From the NCBI GenBank assembly GCA_030544185.1, contig JAUNRO010000150.1:1-7592 (forward strand): 7,592 nt of DNA, given 5' to 3'. A model generated the notes under the pieces. The model had not been told where the DNA came from. It saw nothing but the letters and a program-made list of their open reading frames with translations, and did no database searches. Positions within the stretch are counted from its first letter, which is position 1; each line of letters opens with the position of its first letter. The translations under genes and the position numbers were made by a program. Origin of the DNA: Propionibacteriaceae bacterium (GTDB lineage Bacteria; Actinomycetota; Actinomycetes; Propionibacteriales; Propionibacteriaceae). Shown here piece after piece: positions 6,060-7,592 of the stretch.

Positions 6060-7529
6060 TCAGTACTTCACGCAGACGTTCGTGAGCTCGGTATAGAACT
6101 CCAGGCCATGAACGCCGCCCTCACGACCGATGCCGGAGTGCTTCATGCCGCCGAAGGCGGTGCGCAGGTCACGCAGGAACCAGCTGTTCACCCACACGAT
6201 GCCGGCCTCGAGCTGCGGGGCGACCCGGTGCACCCTGGAGGCATTGGCGGTGAAGAAGCAAGCGGCGAGACCATAGTTGGTGTCGTTGGCCAGCCTGATG
6301 ACCTCGTCCTCATCGCTGAACGGGATGAGCGCGGTGCACGGGCCGAAGATCTCCTCGGTCGCCACGCGCGAGTCGTGCGTCAGGCCGGTCCAGATCGTCG
6401 GCTCGACCCAGGAACCGCCATCGCGCTCGTCGCCGAACTTCGGCGTGCCACCACCGGTGATGACGGTCGCGCCCTCCTCCTCGGCGAGCTGGTAATAGGA
6501 CAGGACCTTGTCGCGGTGCTCGTCGGAGACGACCGGGCCGAAGTTGGTGGCCTGGTCGTCCGGATAGCCGTAGGTCAGCTGGTTCTCCGCGTAATCCTTC
6601 AGCCGGTCACGGACCTCGTCGAAGATCGACTCGTGCACATAGACCCGCTCGGTGCCGAGGCACACCTGGCCGGTGTTGAGGAAACAGGAACGCCCCAGCT
6701 CCCGGATGGCCAGATCCAGGTCGGCGTCCTCGAACACGATGCCCGGGTTCTTGCCGCCCATCTCCATGGATGTGGCCTTCAGGGTCGGCGCGACCGCCTC
6801 GAGGATGATCGAGCCGGTGGCGGTCTCGCCGGTGAAGGTGATGCCGTCGACGTCCGGATGCGAGGTGAGCAGCGCACCGGTCTCACCGAAGCCGTGGACG
6901 ACGTTGTAGACGCCCTCGGGGACGCCCACCTCGTTCATGACCTCGCCCATCAAAGTGGCGGTCGATGGGGTGACCTCCGACGGTTTGACGACCACGGTGT
7001 TGCCGCACGCCAGCGCAGGACCGGCTTTGAAGGTCATCAGCAACAGCGGCAGGTTCCACGGGGAGATGATGCCGATGACGCCGCGCGGACGGCGTACGCC
7101 ATAGTTGAGCGCGCCAGAGCCGTCCGGCGTGTCCAGCTTGAAGGTCTCGGTCGGGTGCTCCTTGATGACATCGGCGAACGCCGCGAAATTGGCGCCGCCG
7201 CGTGGGATATCGACATGCGACGCGATCGAATAGGGCTTGCCGGTGTCAAGCACCTCAGCCTCGAGGAACTCGTCGAAGCGCTTCTGCACGCCCTCGGCGA
7301 TGGCCTTGACCATCTTGGAGCGATCGGCCTGCGACATCTTGCCCCACGGGCCGCCCAGCGCGGCGCGGGCTGCCGCGACGGCCGCATCGACCTCGGCCTG
7401 GCCGGCCTTGTGCGCCTGCGCAGTGACCTGGCCCGTGATCGGATAGAGGACGTCGAAGGTCTCGCCGGTCTCCACATAGGTGCCGTTGATGAAGTTCGGC
7501 AGCTGCCGAACGATGATTTCCTTGGCCAC
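6060..7529 (-). CDS. 2-hydroxymuconic / 2-aminomuconic semialdehyde dehydrogenase-type aldehyde dehydrogenase, 489 aa
   Basis: NAD-dependent oxidation of a muconic semialdehyde to the dicarboxylate, a step of catechol meta-cleavage or of 2-aminophenol/3-hydroxyanthranilate breakdown. Seen: catalytic Cys290 (NTGQVC), Glu256 (MEMGGK), oxyanion Asn159 (SPWNL), NAD-binding Lys182 (VVVKPSE) and EEIFGP (392-397). The sequence also carries long signatures shared with DmpC/XylG/NbaE proteins as I remember them: LDTGKPxSxASHxDIPRG (94-111), SPWNLPLLLMT (156-166), FTGET (232-236), VNSWFLRDLRT (447-457) and GREGGVHxLEFYTEL (468-482). Arg110 and Arg453 match the positions of arginines that bind the substrate carboxylate in Pseudomonas aminomuconate semialdehyde dehydrogenase. 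GTG at 7529 is chosen because homology starts just after it and GAAGGG precedes it; the frame continues to an ATG at 7577 without a good ribosome site. Which of the two substrates is used cannot be decided here. Confidence 0.88.
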   Translation of the reverse strand: MAKEIIVRQLPNFINGTYVETGETFDVLYPITGQVTAQAHKAGQAEVDAAVAAARAALGGPWGKMSQADRSKMVKAIAEGVQKRFDEFLEAEVLDTGKPYSIASHVDIPRGGANFAAFADVIKEHPTETFKLDTPDGSGALNYGVRRPRGVIGIISPWNLPLLLMTFKAGPALACGNTVVVKPSEVTPSTATLMGEVMNEVGVPEGVYNVVHGFGETGALLTSHPDVDGITFTGETATGSIILEAVAPTLKATSMEMGGKNPGIVFEDADLDLAIRELGRSCFLNTGQVCLGTERVYVHESIFDEVRDRLKDYAENQLTYGYPDDQATNFGPVVSDEHRDKVLSYYQLAEEEGATVITGGGTPKFGDERDGGSWVEPTIWTGLTHDSRVATEEIFGPCTALIPFSDEDEVIRLANDTNYGLAACFFTANASRVHRVAPQLEAGIVWVNSWFLRDLRTAFGGMKHSGIGREGGVHGLEFYTELTNVCVKY

Positions 7530-7540
7530 GGAAAATGTGT

Positions 7541-7546
7541 CCCTTC
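7541..7546 (-). promoter_or_regulatory. Shine-Dalgarno for the aldehyde dehydrogenase GTG start
   Basis: GAAGGG on the minus strand lies 11 bases before GTG at 7529. The spacing is long, but no better site or start is present nearby. Confidence 0.5.
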
Positions 7547-7559
7547 TTTGGGATATCGC

Positions 7560-7582
7560 CGGCCACGTGCAGCCCATGGCCG
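7560..7582. repeat. Inverted repeat upstream of the aldehyde dehydrogenase gene
   Basis: CGGCCA (7560-7565) and TGGCCG (7577-7582) are perfect arms separated by 11 bases, about 30-53 bases before the GTG start. The position is right for a repressor or activator site controlling the catabolic gene, but no promoter hexamers could be assigned with it, so the role is speculative. Confidence 0.35.
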
Positions 7583-7592
7583 ATTGGTTTCG

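Noticed and set aside
7564..7569. CACGTG palindrome
   Set aside because: A 6-base palindrome alone is too frequent to call a site; it is only mentioned as part of the larger inverted repeat region.
7530..7577. Longer aldehyde dehydrogenase start at ATG 7577
   Set aside because: The extra 16 residues have no counterpart in the family and no ribosome site precedes that ATG; they also cover the proposed ribosome site and inverted repeat.

Overview
The window is high-GC DNA (roughly two thirds G+C by eye). It carries actinobacterial hallmarks: GTG starts, TANNNT-type -10 boxes only a few bases before a start codon (leaderless transcripts), and protein sequences typical of Actinomycetota. A member of the Propionibacteriales or a relative would fit, but the genus cannot be fixed from the sequence alone.

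Layout, left to right. (i) At 1-177, minus strand, lies the first 59 codons of DNA primase (dnaG), cut by the window edge, with a probable leaderless promoter. (ii) At 239-3656, minus strand, is a three-gene cassette read leftwards: a MerR-family regulator, an ABC exporter ATPase and a 534-residue two-half ABC-2 permease of the polyketide-antibiotic exporter type. Both junctions are ATGA overlaps. The cassette starts from a MerR-style promoter with a perfect dyad between long-spaced -35 and -10 boxes. (iii) At 3825-4766, plus strand and divergent from the cassette, is a membrane-anchored DUF4097-like beta-solenoid protein with eight TTGS rungs. (iv) At 4777-5901, minus strand and convergent with it (10 bp gap), is an HD-domain dNTP triphosphohydrolase (dgt type) with a variant active-site loop. 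(v) At 5902-6059 is an intergenic region with two GC-rich hairpins and a likely dgt promoter. (vi) At 6060-7529, minus strand, is an aldehyde dehydrogenase closely matching 2-hydroxymuconic/2-aminomuconic semialdehyde dehydrogenases, with an inverted repeat just upstream.

How they may work together. dgt and dnaG are commonly neighbours in actinobacteria. Here they are co-oriented but separated by about 4.6 kb holding the regulated exporter cassette and the beta-solenoid gene. The best reading is a drug- or envelope-responsive efflux module: the MerR protein senses a ligand and remodels its own promoter, raising the ATPase and permease. The divergent surface protein may belong to the same response, but nothing visible proves that. 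The aldehyde dehydrogenase is probably a separate catabolic unit (catechol meta-cleavage or tryptophan/aminophenol-type pathways) whose partners, if any, lie outside the right edge.

No tRNA, rRNA, CRISPR array, transposase or attachment site was seen.
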